64,000 nt of DNA from JBGPLJ01 sp035644395. GTDB taxonomy: Bacteria; Pseudomonadota; Gammaproteobacteria; Steroidobacterales; Steroidobacteraceae. The stretch is taken from positions 30,965-94,964 of the forward strand of contig DASQOR010000053.1 in NCBI GenBank assembly GCA_035644395.1, read 5' to 3'. The position numbers and the translations under genes were made by a program. Each line of letters starts with the position of its first letter. Positions within the stretch are counted from its first letter, which is position 1. Under the pieces are notes generated by a model that saw nothing but the letters and a program-made list of their open reading frames with translations, was not told the DNA's origin and made no database searches. Of this stretch, positions 25,624 through 34,748 are shown in pieces.

Positions 25624-26717
25624 CGGGTGGTGGGCGCGAGAATCGCGAGTGCATTTTCGCGATAGACCTTGCGCAGTATCTCGTCCGGCAGATTCATCCC
25701 GTAGCCCCGCCACCATTCGGCGTCGGCAGGCCAGAACCATTCGTCCTCCGTCTCCATCTGCCGGACGTGCGCGAGATACATCGCGGGATCCGGATCGTTG
25801 TCCGTCCCGAACAAAATGCGGTCCGCATGCTGCATCATGAAGCGCCGCGCCGTGAACGGCTGGCGAGCGAGTTCCCACATGCGCGCCGCGAAATCGATCT
25901 GCACATTGGGGTACTTCGCGAGCAACGCTTCCACGCGTCCCAGATCGTTCGCCAGATTGAATGCATGCACGGCGATGAACTGGGTATTCGGATGCCGGGC
26001 AACTACGGTCTCGAACTTCGCGAGCATCGCCTCAAACCCCGGCGTGCCGTTGCCATAGAGCGACCAGTTCGACGACCGACGCAGCTCGTTCTTCTCATCC
26101 GGAGGCTGGTAGAACGCAGCCGGTTCGGCGATGTGCACGAACACGGGAAGGTGCAATTGGCCGGCCTCATCCCAAAGCGGATCGAAGCGCGCGTCGTCGA
26201 TGAAATAAGCTTTGTCCCCGACTCGCACCAGACCCATGCCCTTGTCCGTCAGTTCACCGAGACCGCGTGCGCCCGCGCGCACGTCTTCGTGAAGTCGCGC
26301 GCGCAGCCGGCGGCCATAGCCCGGTCGCTCGATGTCATCCTTCAAAAACCCCGCGAACATGACGAACCGGCCCGGATACGCACCGGCATAGCGCGCGACT
26401 AGGGTACGAAACGCTGAGCCACTCTCGCCGGTGAAGATGAACGTCTGCTCGACATTGAGTTGCTGCTGCAGCTGAACCCACGCGGCGATTTGCTCGGGCG
26501 TCGCTGTATAGTCGTGGCTGTGCGCGTCGATCACCGGCAGGCGAAATCGGCTCAACTCCGTGCGCGGCACGACGAGCGTCGAGACCATCGGCGCTGTATC
26601 GAACTGGTTGTTGGGCGGAACATCCGCCGGGCCGACCTCGGGCGGACTCGCCGCGAACGCGACCCTGGAAAGCATGGAGACAAAGAGTGCGGCCAAGGCA
26701 AGTCCAATACGCTTCAT
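25620..26717 (-). CDS. Secreted amidohydrolase-2 family protein
   Basis: A 365-residue TIM-barrel amidohydrolase with a signal peptide (MKRIGLALAALFVSMLSRVAFA). Metal-site motifs are PVIDAHSHDY, FVHIAEP, FIAVHAFNLAND and LFGTDNDPDPAM. The second half looks like amidohydrolases that decarboxylate or hydrolyse small acids. It is the last gene of the TonB receptor-EamA-agaZ-agaS-kinase operon, 49 nt after the kinase. A deacetylase is the one step missing from that operon, but this protein is of a different subfamily from NagA/AgaA and is exported. A deacetylase role is therefore only a speculation. Confidence 0.8.
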   Translation of the reverse strand: MKRIGLALAALFVSMLSRVAFAASPPEVGPADVPPNNQFDTAPMVSTLVVPRTELSRFRLPVIDAHSHDYTATPEQIAAWVQLQQQLNVEQTFIFTGESGSAFRTLVARYAGAYPGRFVMFAGFLKDDIERPGYGRRLRARLHEDVRAGARGLGELTDKGMGLVRVGDKAYFIDDARFDPLWDEAGQLHLPVFVHIAEPAAFYQPPDEKNELRRSSNWSLYGNGTPGFEAMLAKFETVVARHPNTQFIAVHAFNLANDLGRVEALLAKYPNVQIDFAARMWELARQPFTARRFMMQHADRILFGTDNDPDPAMYLAHVRQMETEDEWFWPADAEWWRGYGMNLPDEILRKVYRENALAILAPTTR

Positions 26718-26766
26718 CGTGCAGACTTCCTTCGTTTTCTTTGGCTTCGCGGCACAATCGGTCCGC

Positions 26767-27753
26767 TCATTGCGCGGGCCCCGCGGTCACACACGCTTGG
26801 CGCAGCTGCGCGAGCGCGGCGCCATTCAGCGGTTGGCCTGCCAGCCGCGCAGCATTAAGTGCCGCGCCGATGACCGGCGGAAACAGCGGCGACTGCCAGT
26901 CGAAAGGCAATCGACTCGCCGCGAGTGCAGTACGGAAGTCGCCGACCAGGGCCGGCGACCCTGCGAACGCACCACCGGAATGCGAGACGGGCAGTGCAAC
27001 CGTGTCTGGCACCGCGAGCGAGCGGCGAACCGCGAGGACGGTTCCCACCAGCTCACTCGCCGCTCGCACGAAGATCGCGCGCGCCTCCACGTCGCCGGCA
27101 TTGGCCGCGTCGTGCACGAGCCGTGCGAATTGCGCAAACGCGCCCCGGGCCATCGAACTGTCCCCGTAGATGCGGGCGCACACGTCGAGGTCGATGTCGA
27201 TCCCCAGCCTCTCGCGCACGAGCGCATGCAGTGGGCCGCGCCCCGCGCGGCCATCGCTCATGCGGGAAAAAAGATTCATGCCTTCGCGCGCGATCCAGTA
27301 CGCGGAGCCTTCATCGCCGATGAGCTCGCCCCACCCGCCTGCCCGCGCGTTGCGGCCCGCGAATTCTCCGTAGGCGATCGAACCCGTTCCGGCGACGACG
27401 CTGATGCCGTCGCGACAGCCAAGCGACCCCGCCCAGCTGCAGATCATGTCGTTGCCGCAGCGATACTTCGAGCCGTCGAACAGCGACGACGGCATGGCAT
27501 CGAGCTGCGCGGTCATCGCGCTGTCTTCGCCATGGGACGGTAGCCCGAAAAAGGCCCAGGAAACGTGCGCTGCATCGGTTGCGGCTTTGGCGAGGACCGC
27601 GCCGATACCTTCGACAAGCAGAGTGGTGGCCCGCGCAACGCCTTCAGACAGATAGCTCACGCTGCCGGTCACGTGGCTTGCACGTATCGCGCCCCGGCTG
27701 TCGATCAGCGCGTACGCGGTCTTGGTGCCCCCGCCGTCGACGCCCAGAAACAT
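26767..27753 (-). CDS. BadF/NagK-type amino-sugar kinase (AgaK-like)
   Basis: A 328-residue ASKHA-fold kinase of the BadF/BadG/BcrA family, which includes eukaryotic-type N-acetylglucosamine kinases. Phosphate-1 motif GVDGGGTKTAYALI is at residues 4-17; the second phosphate loop is ISVVAGTGSIAYGEF, followed by GGWGELIGDEGSAYWI. ATG 27753 has GGAGG at 9 nt and lies 1 nt after agaS. In the GalNAc-utilisation gene order it would phosphorylate GalNAc or GalN at C6, replacing the PTS of enterobacterial aga loci. The sugar could also be GlcNAc. Confidence 0.85.
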   Translation of the reverse strand: MFLGVDGGGTKTAYALIDSRGAIRASHVTGSVSYLSEGVARATTLLVEGIGAVLAKAATDAAHVSWAFFGLPSHGEDSAMTAQLDAMPSSLFDGSKYRCGNDMICSWAGSLGCRDGISVVAGTGSIAYGEFAGRNARAGGWGELIGDEGSAYWIAREGMNLFSRMSDGRAGRGPLHALVRERLGIDIDLDVCARIYGDSSMARGAFAQFARLVHDAANAGDVEARAIFVRAASELVGTVLAVRRSLAVPDTVALPVSHSGGAFAGSPALVGDFRTALAASRLPFDWQSPLFPPVIGAALNAARLAGQPLNGAALAQLRQACVTAGPAQ

Positions 27754-27754
27754 G

Positions 27755-28882
27755 CTACGCGTCCTCCGGCCAGCGGTGGATGCTGACGCCCTGCACGACG
27801 CGATTGACGACGCCAGCCACGTTCGGACGGTCGGGAGCCAAGCCAAACTCCAGCGATTGTCGGAGCGCCAGGATCTGCGCGAACACGACATCGAGCAGCG
27901 CCATCTCGAGATCGCTTGCGCTGTTGAGACCCTCGAATTCGAGTCCCTCCACGTTGTCCAGGTCTCGGCCGCCCGTGCCCAGCGCAACAATGGCACCCGC
28001 GCGGTCGTCGCGGCGCAGCTCGTGAAGCAGATCGCAGTCGTAAGCCCGCGTGTAGCCGTCGTTCGACAGGAACAGAACAATCAGGGTGCGATCGTTGACG
28101 ACCGTTTTGGGGCCGTGACGAAAGCCCAGGACCGATTCCGACATCGCAGCCGTCCGGCCATCGGTGAGCTCGAGCATCTTGAGCGCCGCCTCCGCAGCCA
28201 GCCCACGCAATTCGTTACTGCCGAGGTAGACGACACGCTCGAATCGTCGCAATGCGAGCTGCTGCGCCAAGGCGTGCGCCCCGGTCATTGCGGCGGCCGC
28301 AGCGCTGGCGATGCGCGGCACGCGATCGGGCGCGAGCGCGCCGAGCGCCAATGCCGCCGTGAGCACCATGGACGTAAAACTCGAGGTCATCGCAAAGCCA
28401 CGATCGTTCGTCTCATCCGGCAGCAGCAGTGTCACTGCGCTCGGCAAAGTCGCCGCCCGCTTCGCCAGCGCGCCGTCCGGATTGCAGGTGATGATCAAGT
28501 GATGCGCCGCGCTCAGCATCTGTTCGGCGAGATCGATGGCAGCGACGCTCTCCGGACTGTTGCCGGAGCGCGCGAACGACACCAGCAATGTCGGTACAGT
28601 GCGCTGCAGGTGAAGTTGGGGCCCCGACACCAGATCAGTAGTCGCGACCGCGTCGACGCGGCGTTGCAAATGCCGGACGAGTGCCGGTGCCAGGCACGTA
28701 CCGATAAAAGCGGACGTACCCGCTCCCGTCAGCACAATGCGCAGCTCCGGATTCTTGAGGAGCGGCGCGAGAAATCCATCGAGCCGTGCCCGTTCGCGTG
28801 CGACCAGCGCCGCAATGCGCGGCCACACCTCAGGCTGCTGAGCGATTTCACGGGCGGTCGCGGATGGTGCGATGGCAGTCAC
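27755..28882 (-). CDS. agaS: AgaS-like SIS-domain amino-sugar-6-phosphate deaminase/isomerase
   Basis: A 375-residue two-SIS-domain protein resembling AgaS (galactosamine-6-phosphate deaminase/isomerase) and the GlmS isomerase half. Sugar-phosphate motifs are VLTGAGTSAFIG, LLVSFARSGNSPESVA, VYLGSNELRGLAAEAALKML and SVLGFRHGPKTVV. The start EIAQQPEVWPRI is typical of AgaS. GTG 28882 overlaps the upstream stop as GTGA; GTG 28891 is possible. It would convert GalN-6-P to tagatose-6-P plus ammonia, the step before AgaZ. Confidence 0.88.
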   Translation of the reverse strand: MTAIAPSATAREIAQQPEVWPRIAALVARERARLDGFLAPLLKNPELRIVLTGAGTSAFIGTCLAPALVRHLQRRVDAVATTDLVSGPQLHLQRTVPTLLVSFARSGNSPESVAAIDLAEQMLSAAHHLIITCNPDGALAKRAATLPSAVTLLLPDETNDRGFAMTSSFTSMVLTAALALGALAPDRVPRIASAAAAAMTGAHALAQQLALRRFERVVYLGSNELRGLAAEAALKMLELTDGRTAAMSESVLGFRHGPKTVVNDRTLIVLFLSNDGYTRAYDCDLLHELRRDDRAGAIVALGTGGRDLDNVEGLEFEGLNSASDLEMALLDVVFAQILALRQSLEFGLAPDRPNVAGVVNRVVQGVSIHRWPEDA

Positions 28883-30150
28883 GAAGTACACGCACGCTCA
28901 TAGGGACGCAACGCGGAGGCGATGCCATCGCCGAGCAGCGCGTCGACGGAGGCTTCGAGCTGGCCTGCGCGGATGGCAGCGTACTGACGCGGGAGATACT
29001 GGCTCACCAGCGTCAGAGGCAAGGGGTGGTTTCGCAAGTTACTGAGCAAAGCCGTGCTGGCCTGCTGAACGTCCGGATGCGGCCAATAGTAACGGATGCG
29101 ATCGCTCAAGCTGTAGGCGAGATCGAGCGGCTCCGTGGCGGCATCGCGATAGTGGCTGCGCCAGTGGCGCGGATCCGCGCGCATCACCCGCAAGACCGTT
29201 TCGCGCAGATCCGAGCGCTGGTCGATGCCGGGCAGTTCATGTTCGATCGCAGCCAGGGCCCAGAGCGTCTCGCGCAGCGCGAACGTCGCGCCCGGTCCCA
29301 CTTTAAGTATCGCAAAGTGATCGCGCACGAGCGCCCGCAGGTTTTCCGGCGTCTGGTAATCGGTGGAATGTGCCTCGAAGACGAACTGCGCGTCACGCGC
29401 AATGAAGGCACTGAGGACGCGGGCGTTCTCGGGGCGGTAGTCGACGACCTTGTGATGATCGAATTCAACGCCAGGCTGCACGACGAGCGCGATGATGCGT
29501 GGCCACACTGCGTCGAGGCCCGCCTCGGTGAACGCCATGCGGTGTGCCGCGATTGTCGCCTGCGCGGACTCCGGCGTGGTCACCGCGAGCTGTTCGAGCT
29601 CTTCGGCCGCGCCACCCGGCGTCGGCACCTCGGTGCCGATCACATAGGCCGGCGGCTCGCCACCCTGCTGTTGCCACGTCCGCTCCGCAATGGCGCAGAG
29701 CCGTGCCGCACGCGTTGCGACAACCCGCTCCGGAAGCGTCGACGGGTCGTCAGCACAGGCCATCGAACAATCGAGATGGATCTTGCGAAAACCCGCAGCG
29801 ACGTACTGACTCACGAGTTCATCGGAGTGCGCCATCGCGGCGGCGGCCTTTTCCTTCTGCCAGACGTTGGGGCCGAGATGATCGCCCCCGAGCCACAGAC
29901 GCTCGAGTGGAAATGCCGCGCGCAGCGCGATGGTCTCGACGAAACGACGGAAGTCCGCCGGCGTAAGGCCCGTGTACCCACCAAACTGGTTCACCTGGTT
30001 GCACGTGGCTTCGATCAGGAGCGGTGAGCCGCTGGCCTTCGCGACGTGCATCGCGGCCTCGATGACCCAGGGATGCGCGGAGCAGAGCGAATAGATTCCA
30101 ACCGCCTGCCCCCGCTTGTGGCGCGCAATGATGTCGAGCAACGGCTTCAT
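28879..30150 (-). CDS. Tagatose-6-phosphate branch protein GatZ/KbaZ/AgaZ family
   Basis: A 423-residue protein of the GatZ/KbaZ family, starting MKPLLDIIARHKRGQAVGIYS with SPLLIEATCNQVNQFGGYTG, LWLGGDHLGPNVWQ, KIHLDCSMACADDP and YVIGTEVPTPGGA. In E. coli these are noncatalytic subunits of tagatose-1,6-bisphosphate aldolase; in some aga loci the homologue AgaZ has been proposed to act as a tagatose-6-phosphate kinase. No GatY/KbaY aldolase or PfkB kinase is visible here, which makes the second role worth testing. It overlaps the EamA gene (ATGA) and agaS (GTGA). Confidence 0.88.
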   Translation of the reverse strand: MKPLLDIIARHKRGQAVGIYSLCSAHPWVIEAAMHVAKASGSPLLIEATCNQVNQFGGYTGLTPADFRRFVETIALRAAFPLERLWLGGDHLGPNVWQKEKAAAAMAHSDELVSQYVAAGFRKIHLDCSMACADDPSTLPERVVATRAARLCAIAERTWQQQGGEPPAYVIGTEVPTPGGAAEELEQLAVTTPESAQATIAAHRMAFTEAGLDAVWPRIIALVVQPGVEFDHHKVVDYRPENARVLSAFIARDAQFVFEAHSTDYQTPENLRALVRDHFAILKVGPGATFALRETLWALAAIEHELPGIDQRSDLRETVLRVMRADPRHWRSHYRDAATEPLDLAYSLSDRIRYYWPHPDVQQASTALLSNLRNHPLPLTLVSQYLPRQYAAIRAGQLEASVDALLGDGIASALRPYERACTS

Positions 30151-31019
30151 GCCGATTCCTCCGGTTGCAGCGCAAGCATCAGCGCGGCAAGGAGGGCGAG
30201 CACGATGCCCGCCAGCTTGAACGGGCCGGGCATGACGCCAACGAGCGCGAGCGAAATGATCGCGGTCAGGAGCGGCGCCCCGGCGTTGACGAGCGGTGAC
30301 ACAATGATGGCCTTGCCGTACCGGAAGGCGAACACCAGCGTGAGCGCACCGATGGCGTTCAGCACCTGGATGGCGGCTGCAAGACCCGGACCGTCAATTC
30401 CGTAGTTGATGGGTTGCGAGAAGTCGGTCATCGCCAGTGCAACCGGTGCGAACAGCAAACCGCTCAGAGTCATGTAGAAGAAGATGCTCGCGGCGTCCAT
30501 GGTCGCGTTCGCGAGCTTGATGAAATACGCCTGGATGCCCCAGGCGGCCAGGATCGCCAGTGCGAGCACGAACCAGAGCCCGTAGCCCGCGAGCTCACCG
30601 TCAGCGCGATAGTCGAAGAGCGGCAGCGCCAGCAACGCGAGCCCGATCCCGGCGAGACCAAGTTTGCCGGTACGCTCCTTGAGGAGCGTGAACGAGAGCG
30701 CGATGGTGAGTGCGGGCGACAGCGAAATGATTGGAAAAATCAGGTACGGCGGGCCGATGCGCACCGCGTGAAAGAGGAGGAGCTGCCCGCCCGCGCCAAG
30801 GATGCCGATCGCAAAACCCAGCGCGACGGAACGGCCATCGCGCTTCAGCGGCTGATCGCTCCAGCGCAGCACGACCAGCGCCGGCGGAATCATCGTCAGC
30901 GACCAGACGACGTAGTTCAGGGTCTCCGGCACGCCATGTTCGCCGGGCAGGCCGGCGAATGCGCCCCAGACACCCCACAGCAGCGTCGTGATCAGCGCAT
31001 GCAGGAGCCACGCGCTCAT
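30147..31019 (-). CDS. EamA/DMT-superfamily sugar transporter
   Basis: A 290-residue inner-membrane protein with ten predicted helices in two EamA repeats, beginning MSAWLLHALITTLLWGVWGA. Polar features include RWSDQPLKRDG and LLKERTGKLGL between helices. The N-terminal WGVWGAFAG and its setting suggest uptake of the sugar that the TonB receptor brings into the periplasm. ATG 31019 is 1 nt after the receptor stop and its stop overlaps agaZ. Transporters of this fold carry sugars, nucleosides or amino acids; sugar is inferred from the operon. Confidence 0.82.
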   Translation of the reverse strand: MSAWLLHALITTLLWGVWGAFAGLPGEHGVPETLNYVVWSLTMIPPALVVLRWSDQPLKRDGRSVALGFAIGILGAGGQLLLFHAVRIGPPYLIFPIISLSPALTIALSFTLLKERTGKLGLAGIGLALLALPLFDYRADGELAGYGLWFVLALAILAAWGIQAYFIKLANATMDAASIFFYMTLSGLLFAPVALAMTDFSQPINYGIDGPGLAAAIQVLNAIGALTLVFAFRYGKAIIVSPLVNAGAPLLTAIISLALVGVMPGPFKLAGIVLALLAALMLALQPEESA

Positions 31020-31020
31020 T

Positions 31021-33825
31021 TCAGAATTTGACGTTGACGCCGAGGATGACGGTCCGGCCCCAGGTTTCGAAGCCGCCGAGGATGTCGCTGCGCCCCAGGT
31101 CGGAGAAATAGAAGTCGTCGGTGAGATTGCGGCCTTCGAGCGATACGGTGAACCCGTCGGACACCTTGTACGCGACCGACGCGGTAACCCAGGTGATCGG
31201 TGCGCCCATCTGCGACAGCCCGCCCACCGCGTCGGTGATCTGCACGTACTCGCCGCTGTAGTCCGCGGCGAGCTGCGCGTCCCAGCGATTGTCTTCGTAC
31301 ATCAGCGCCGCAGAGAAAGCGGACTTCGACACCCCTTCCAGCGGACCCACGTGCACGCCGTCGATGTAGGCCTTCGTATCGGTGTAGGTATAGCTCGCGC
31401 GGAAGCCGAAGCCGTTCGCGAAGAAGTGCTGCGCGCCGAGTTCGAAGCCGAGCACCTTGGCCTTGTCGCCGTTGATCGGGCGGCTGACGTCATAAAGGAT
31501 CGGCGCATCCGGCGCACCGCCGATGCTGCCGATCACGCCGATATCGACGTTCTCGTCAAGTTCGGTGGTGATGAAGTTCTTGATGTTCTTCCAGAAGAGC
31601 GCCGCGTTCACCACGGACTTCGAATCGAAATACCATTCGAGCGAGAGATCGGCCTGGTCGGCCGTCACGGGCTCGAGGTCCGCATTGCCGTCGTAGAAGA
31701 CCGCAAACGTGCGATCGAGCGTGTTGTCCGTGCGGGTCGGCGCCAGCTGATTGAGCGAGGGCCGCGCCATCACGCGTGCAACGGCGGCGCGCAGCAGCAG
31801 GTCCTTCCTCATCCAGAAACCCGCGTTGATCGAGGGCAGGAACTTGCTGTAGCTGCCCTTCTGCGTGAGCGGATCCGCCGCGCTGTAGGTCACGTCGGGG
31901 CTCGAGGTCGGAATGTTCGGCGTCGGATCGAGCACATAAACGATGCTGTCGATCGCCGTGCGGGCGATCGTGTCGGTGCTGATCCACCGCACGCCGGCGC
32001 TGGCGAACCAGTCGTCCGTGCCCCAGTTCCCCTTCACATAGAGCGCGTTGGTGTCCTCCTGCACGTCGTAGGACTGCACCGGATTGAGTTCCGGCAAGGT
32101 CGCGGCCGCGTCGAAGACAGCGCCCGTCGGCTGGCCGTTCTCATCGAGAATCGGCTGGCCATCGAGCGCTTGCAGCGCCTGCAGGTAGTGCTTCACGTCG
32201 AACTGTACGAACGATGTCGGATAGTGACCACCCGCGTTTCGCATGAAGTGCGGCGGCGACACGATACTCACGACCTGGGCGCCGAGACTCGCGAACGTCG
32301 TACCGTACAGGTTGCAGTACTGGCAGGAGCCGCCGTTCGTATCGTTCTCGATGGTGTTGCGAACCTTGCCACGCTCCGTGCGCGCGGCGCCGAAGTCGAG
32401 CGCTTTGAATGCGCCGGCATCGAACTTCAGTGAGCCGCCGATCGTGTAGCCCGTGACCGTGTCGTCGACGTCGGTGCCCGAGAGACCGATGTAGTGCAGG
32501 CCGTAGTCCGCGTCACCGAGTTCATGGTTCGCGAGCGCGGTCGCGAGATCGCGGCCGTCGTCGAGCGTCACGGTGATGTCGGGCAGCGCGTGCGAGTTCA
32601 TGTCGACGCGGGCGGTATGATCGCCGGCGATGCCGGAGACGACCCACGTGTCCTTGCCGCCGGAATCGCGCGTCGATTCGGAACGGTAGGCATCGAAGTT
32701 GAATCCCAACCGGTCGTTCACCTGCCAGTTGCCGTTCCAGCCGAACTGCGTGGTGTCGACAACGCGATGCTCGGTAATGGTGGAGATTTCCGGCACGAGC
32801 TCGGCGACGGTCATGCCCGTGACCCAGTGGTCGTTGATGGTGACATTGCTCCAGCGGTGCTGCCCCGTCGTTTCGTCGAGAATCGAGTCCTCGACGTAGT
32901 AGGACTCCATGTAGCCGACCGTCGGCGCATCGAGGCGCGTGAAGAGCGCGTCGACGCTCATCTGGAACGCATCATTGACCTTCCACTGCCACATGCCGGT
33001 GACGCCGGTCCGCTTCTTCGTCTGCACGCGCGTGCCGAAACTCGTGCAGCACAGGCCCAGCAGGCCGCTCTCGTCCGCGGAGATCGTTCCGTCGCCGTTC
33101 GCGTCGAATTCGCCGGGCGAATCCGGGTTGAGGCCGAATTCGTGGATCGCATCGGAACGATCGGTGACGTCTTCATAGGTGGCGGTCAGCAGCAGGCCCA
33201 TCGTGTTGTCGCGGAATGTGTCGCTGTAGACGCCGCTTGCCTTGTAGCCAGTCTCCTCGGACAGGTCGTTGTAGTCGCCGTCTATCGAGAAATGGATCTG
33301 CCGGCCCGGCGCATTGAGCGGTTTCGCCGAGCTCAGGTTGATGGTGCCGCCGATGCTGCCTTCCAGATAGCTCGCATCCGCAGACTTGTAGACGTCGGCG
33401 CCGGAGATGACTTCCGAGGGCAGCACATCGAATGCGAACTCGCGTCCGTCGCCGTCGGTCGCGAGGATGCGGCCATTCAAGGTGACGATGGAATACGCGG
33501 GGCCGAGGCCACGCACGTTCACGTACTGGCCTTCGCCGCCGCGCGTGCGCGAGATTGTGATGCCCGTGATGTGTGAGAGCGAGTCCGCAACGTTGGCGTC
33601 GGGAAAGCGGCCCAGGTCCTCGGCAACGATCGAGTCCTGCACGATTCCCGCGTCTTTCTTGAGGTCGCGCGACGCGACCAATGCGGCTCGCGTGCCTGTG
33701 ACGATGACCGTTTCGAGCTCGTCCGAATCGGCGGCGCTGTCCGCAGTCGCGGCTTGCTCGTCCGCGGCCGAAATCAGTGAGCTCAACAGGAGTCCGATGG
33801 CGAAGGCGATCTCTTTCTTGTTCAT
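31021..33825 (-). CDS. TonB-dependent outer-membrane receptor (carbohydrate type)
   Basis: A 934-residue receptor with signal peptide MNKKEIAFAIGLLLSSLISA and a TonB-box region ELETVIVTGTRAAL. The plug domain contains VADSLSHITGITISRTRG, YVNVRGLGPAYSIVTLNG and EGSIGGTINLSSAKPL. A long barrel ends in the aromatic terminus LGVNVKF. I chose ATG 33825; the frame stays open into the divergent regulator but only as antisense. The large plug/barrel type is common in carbohydrate-utilisation loci of TonB-rich proteobacteria. It heads the aga-like operon behind the promoter at 33863-33891. Confidence 0.93.
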   Translation of the reverse strand: MNKKEIAFAIGLLLSSLISAADEQAATADSAADSDELETVIVTGTRAALVASRDLKKDAGIVQDSIVAEDLGRFPDANVADSLSHITGITISRTRGGEGQYVNVRGLGPAYSIVTLNGRILATDGDGREFAFDVLPSEVISGADVYKSADASYLEGSIGGTINLSSAKPLNAPGRQIHFSIDGDYNDLSEETGYKASGVYSDTFRDNTMGLLLTATYEDVTDRSDAIHEFGLNPDSPGEFDANGDGTISADESGLLGLCCTSFGTRVQTKKRTGVTGMWQWKVNDAFQMSVDALFTRLDAPTVGYMESYYVEDSILDETTGQHRWSNVTINDHWVTGMTVAELVPEISTITEHRVVDTTQFGWNGNWQVNDRLGFNFDAYRSESTRDSGGKDTWVVSGIAGDHTARVDMNSHALPDITVTLDDGRDLATALANHELGDADYGLHYIGLSGTDVDDTVTGYTIGGSLKFDAGAFKALDFGAARTERGKVRNTIENDTNGGSCQYCNLYGTTFASLGAQVVSIVSPPHFMRNAGGHYPTSFVQFDVKHYLQALQALDGQPILDENGQPTGAVFDAAATLPELNPVQSYDVQEDTNALYVKGNWGTDDWFASAGVRWISTDTIARTAIDSIVYVLDPTPNIPTSSPDVTYSAADPLTQKGSYSKFLPSINAGFWMRKDLLLRAAVARVMARPSLNQLAPTRTDNTLDRTFAVFYDGNADLEPVTADQADLSLEWYFDSKSVVNAALFWKNIKNFITTELDENVDIGVIGSIGGAPDAPILYDVSRPINGDKAKVLGFELGAQHFFANGFGFRASYTYTDTKAYIDGVHVGPLEGVSKSAFSAALMYEDNRWDAQLAADYSGEYVQITDAVGGLSQMGAPITWVTASVAYKVSDGFTVSLEGRNLTDDFYFSDLGRSDILGGFETWGRTVILGVNVKF

Positions 33826-33862
33826 GACGGCGGCCTGTCCCCGGTTAGCCAAACGCGGCCGG

Positions 33863-33912
33863 ATGCTAGTTGACCCATTTCGAAAGAACAAGTAACTTTC
33901 ATTTGCTTTCAT
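33863..33912 (-). promoter_or_regulatory. Promoter of the aga-like operon with AgaR/DeoR-type repeats
   Basis: On the minus strand, TTGTTC (33891-33886) and TAGCAT (33868-33863) are separated by exactly 17 nt and face the TonB receptor gene. Immediately upstream, direct repeats CTTTCAT lie at 33896-33902 and 33906-33912 (plus strand), with an inverted GAAAG at 33882-33886 over the -35. Pyrimidine-rich CTTTC repeats are typical of AgaR-type DeoR operators. The divergent gene at 33920 encodes such a regulator, 8 nt from the repeats. Confidence 0.7.
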
Positions 33913-33919
33913 ATCACGG

Positions 33920-34735
33920 ATGAGTCCAATCAACTCCATGAAAACCGGGCCACGAGAGCGCGGGGAAGAGCCGATCCTCGAGGAAAGACGCCGCCGGATT
34001 CGCGGCCTTTTGCAGGAGCGAGCCCAGGTGACCGTTGCCGAGCTGGCGCGGCAATTTGCCGTTTCGGCGGTGACGATCCGCAGCGACCTGGCGGCGCTTG
34101 ATGAGATCGGCGCCCTCGTCCGCATCCACGGCGGCGCCCTGCCAAGGCGCGAAAGCGACGAGCTGCCGATCGATGTCAAACAGAGCCTGCACCGCGCGGA
34201 AAAAATCCGCATCGCGACCGCTGCGATCCAGCTGATCCGCGACGGCGAGACGGTCATTCTCGATTCCGGCACGACGACCGCCGAGATCGCGAAGCAGATG
34301 CGCGGCCTCAAGCTCGGCTCCCTCAATGTCATCACGAACGCACTCAACATTGCCGTACTGCTCGCGAGCGTGGCGTTCGTCAACCTCGTGATTCCCGGAG
34401 GCGTGCTGCGCCGGCGATCCTGGTCGCTATCAGGGCCGCAAGCGGAAAATGCCATCCGCAATCTTCAGGCCGACACCCTGTTCCTCGGCGTCGATAGTCT
34501 CGATCCGGAAGTCGGCCTCATGACGCCGTACGTGCTGGAGGCGCAGCTCAACGCGCAGATGATCCGGATTGCGCGCCGGGTCGTCGCGGTGACTGATTCT
34601 TCCAAACTCCTGCGGCGAAACCTTTCGGTGATCTCGGCGGTGGATCAGGTCGACCTGCTGATCACGGACAAGCGGGCCGATGCGGAATGCATCGAGGCGA
34701 TCCGTGCGCGTGGCGTTGAGGTGAAGCTCGTTTAG
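33920..34735 (+). CDS. DeoR/GlpR-family repressor (AgaR-like)
   Basis: A 271-residue DeoR-family regulator. The winged helix spans about 18-75 (RRRRIRGLLQERAQVTVAEL, VSAVTIRSDLAALDEIGALV, RIHGGALP). The sugar-phosphate sensor domain has ILDSGTTTAEIAKQM, VITNALNIAV, GGVLRRRSWSLSGPQAE and AVTDSSKLLRRNLSVI. Such proteins repress sugar operons and release DNA on binding a pathway phosphosugar. It is divergent from the aga-like operon with CTTTCAT repeats between. ATG 33920 is used; ATG 33938 is possible. Confidence 0.92.
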   Translation: MSPINSMKTGPRERGEEPILEERRRRIRGLLQERAQVTVAELARQFAVSAVTIRSDLAALDEIGALVRIHGGALPRRESDELPIDVKQSLHRAEKIRIATAAIQLIRDGETVILDSGTTTAEIAKQMRGLKLGSLNVITNALNIAVLLASVAFVNLVIPGGVLRRRSWSLSGPQAENAIRNLQADTLFLGVDSLDPEVGLMTPYVLEAQLNAQMIRIARRVVAVTDSSKLLRRNLSVISAVDQVDLLITDKRADAECIEAIRARGVEVKLV

Positions 34736-34748
34736 CCATTGTGTCGTA

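Noticed and set aside
25620..26717. The missing N-acetylgalactosamine-6-phosphate deacetylase
   Set aside because: It is of the amidohydrolase-2 type and has a signal peptide, so it is unlikely to act on a cytoplasmic phosphosugar; kept only as a speculation.
33826..34461. N-terminal extension of the TonB receptor to 34461
   Set aside because: It is antisense to the DeoR regulator; ATG 33825 opens a proper signal peptide behind a good promoter.
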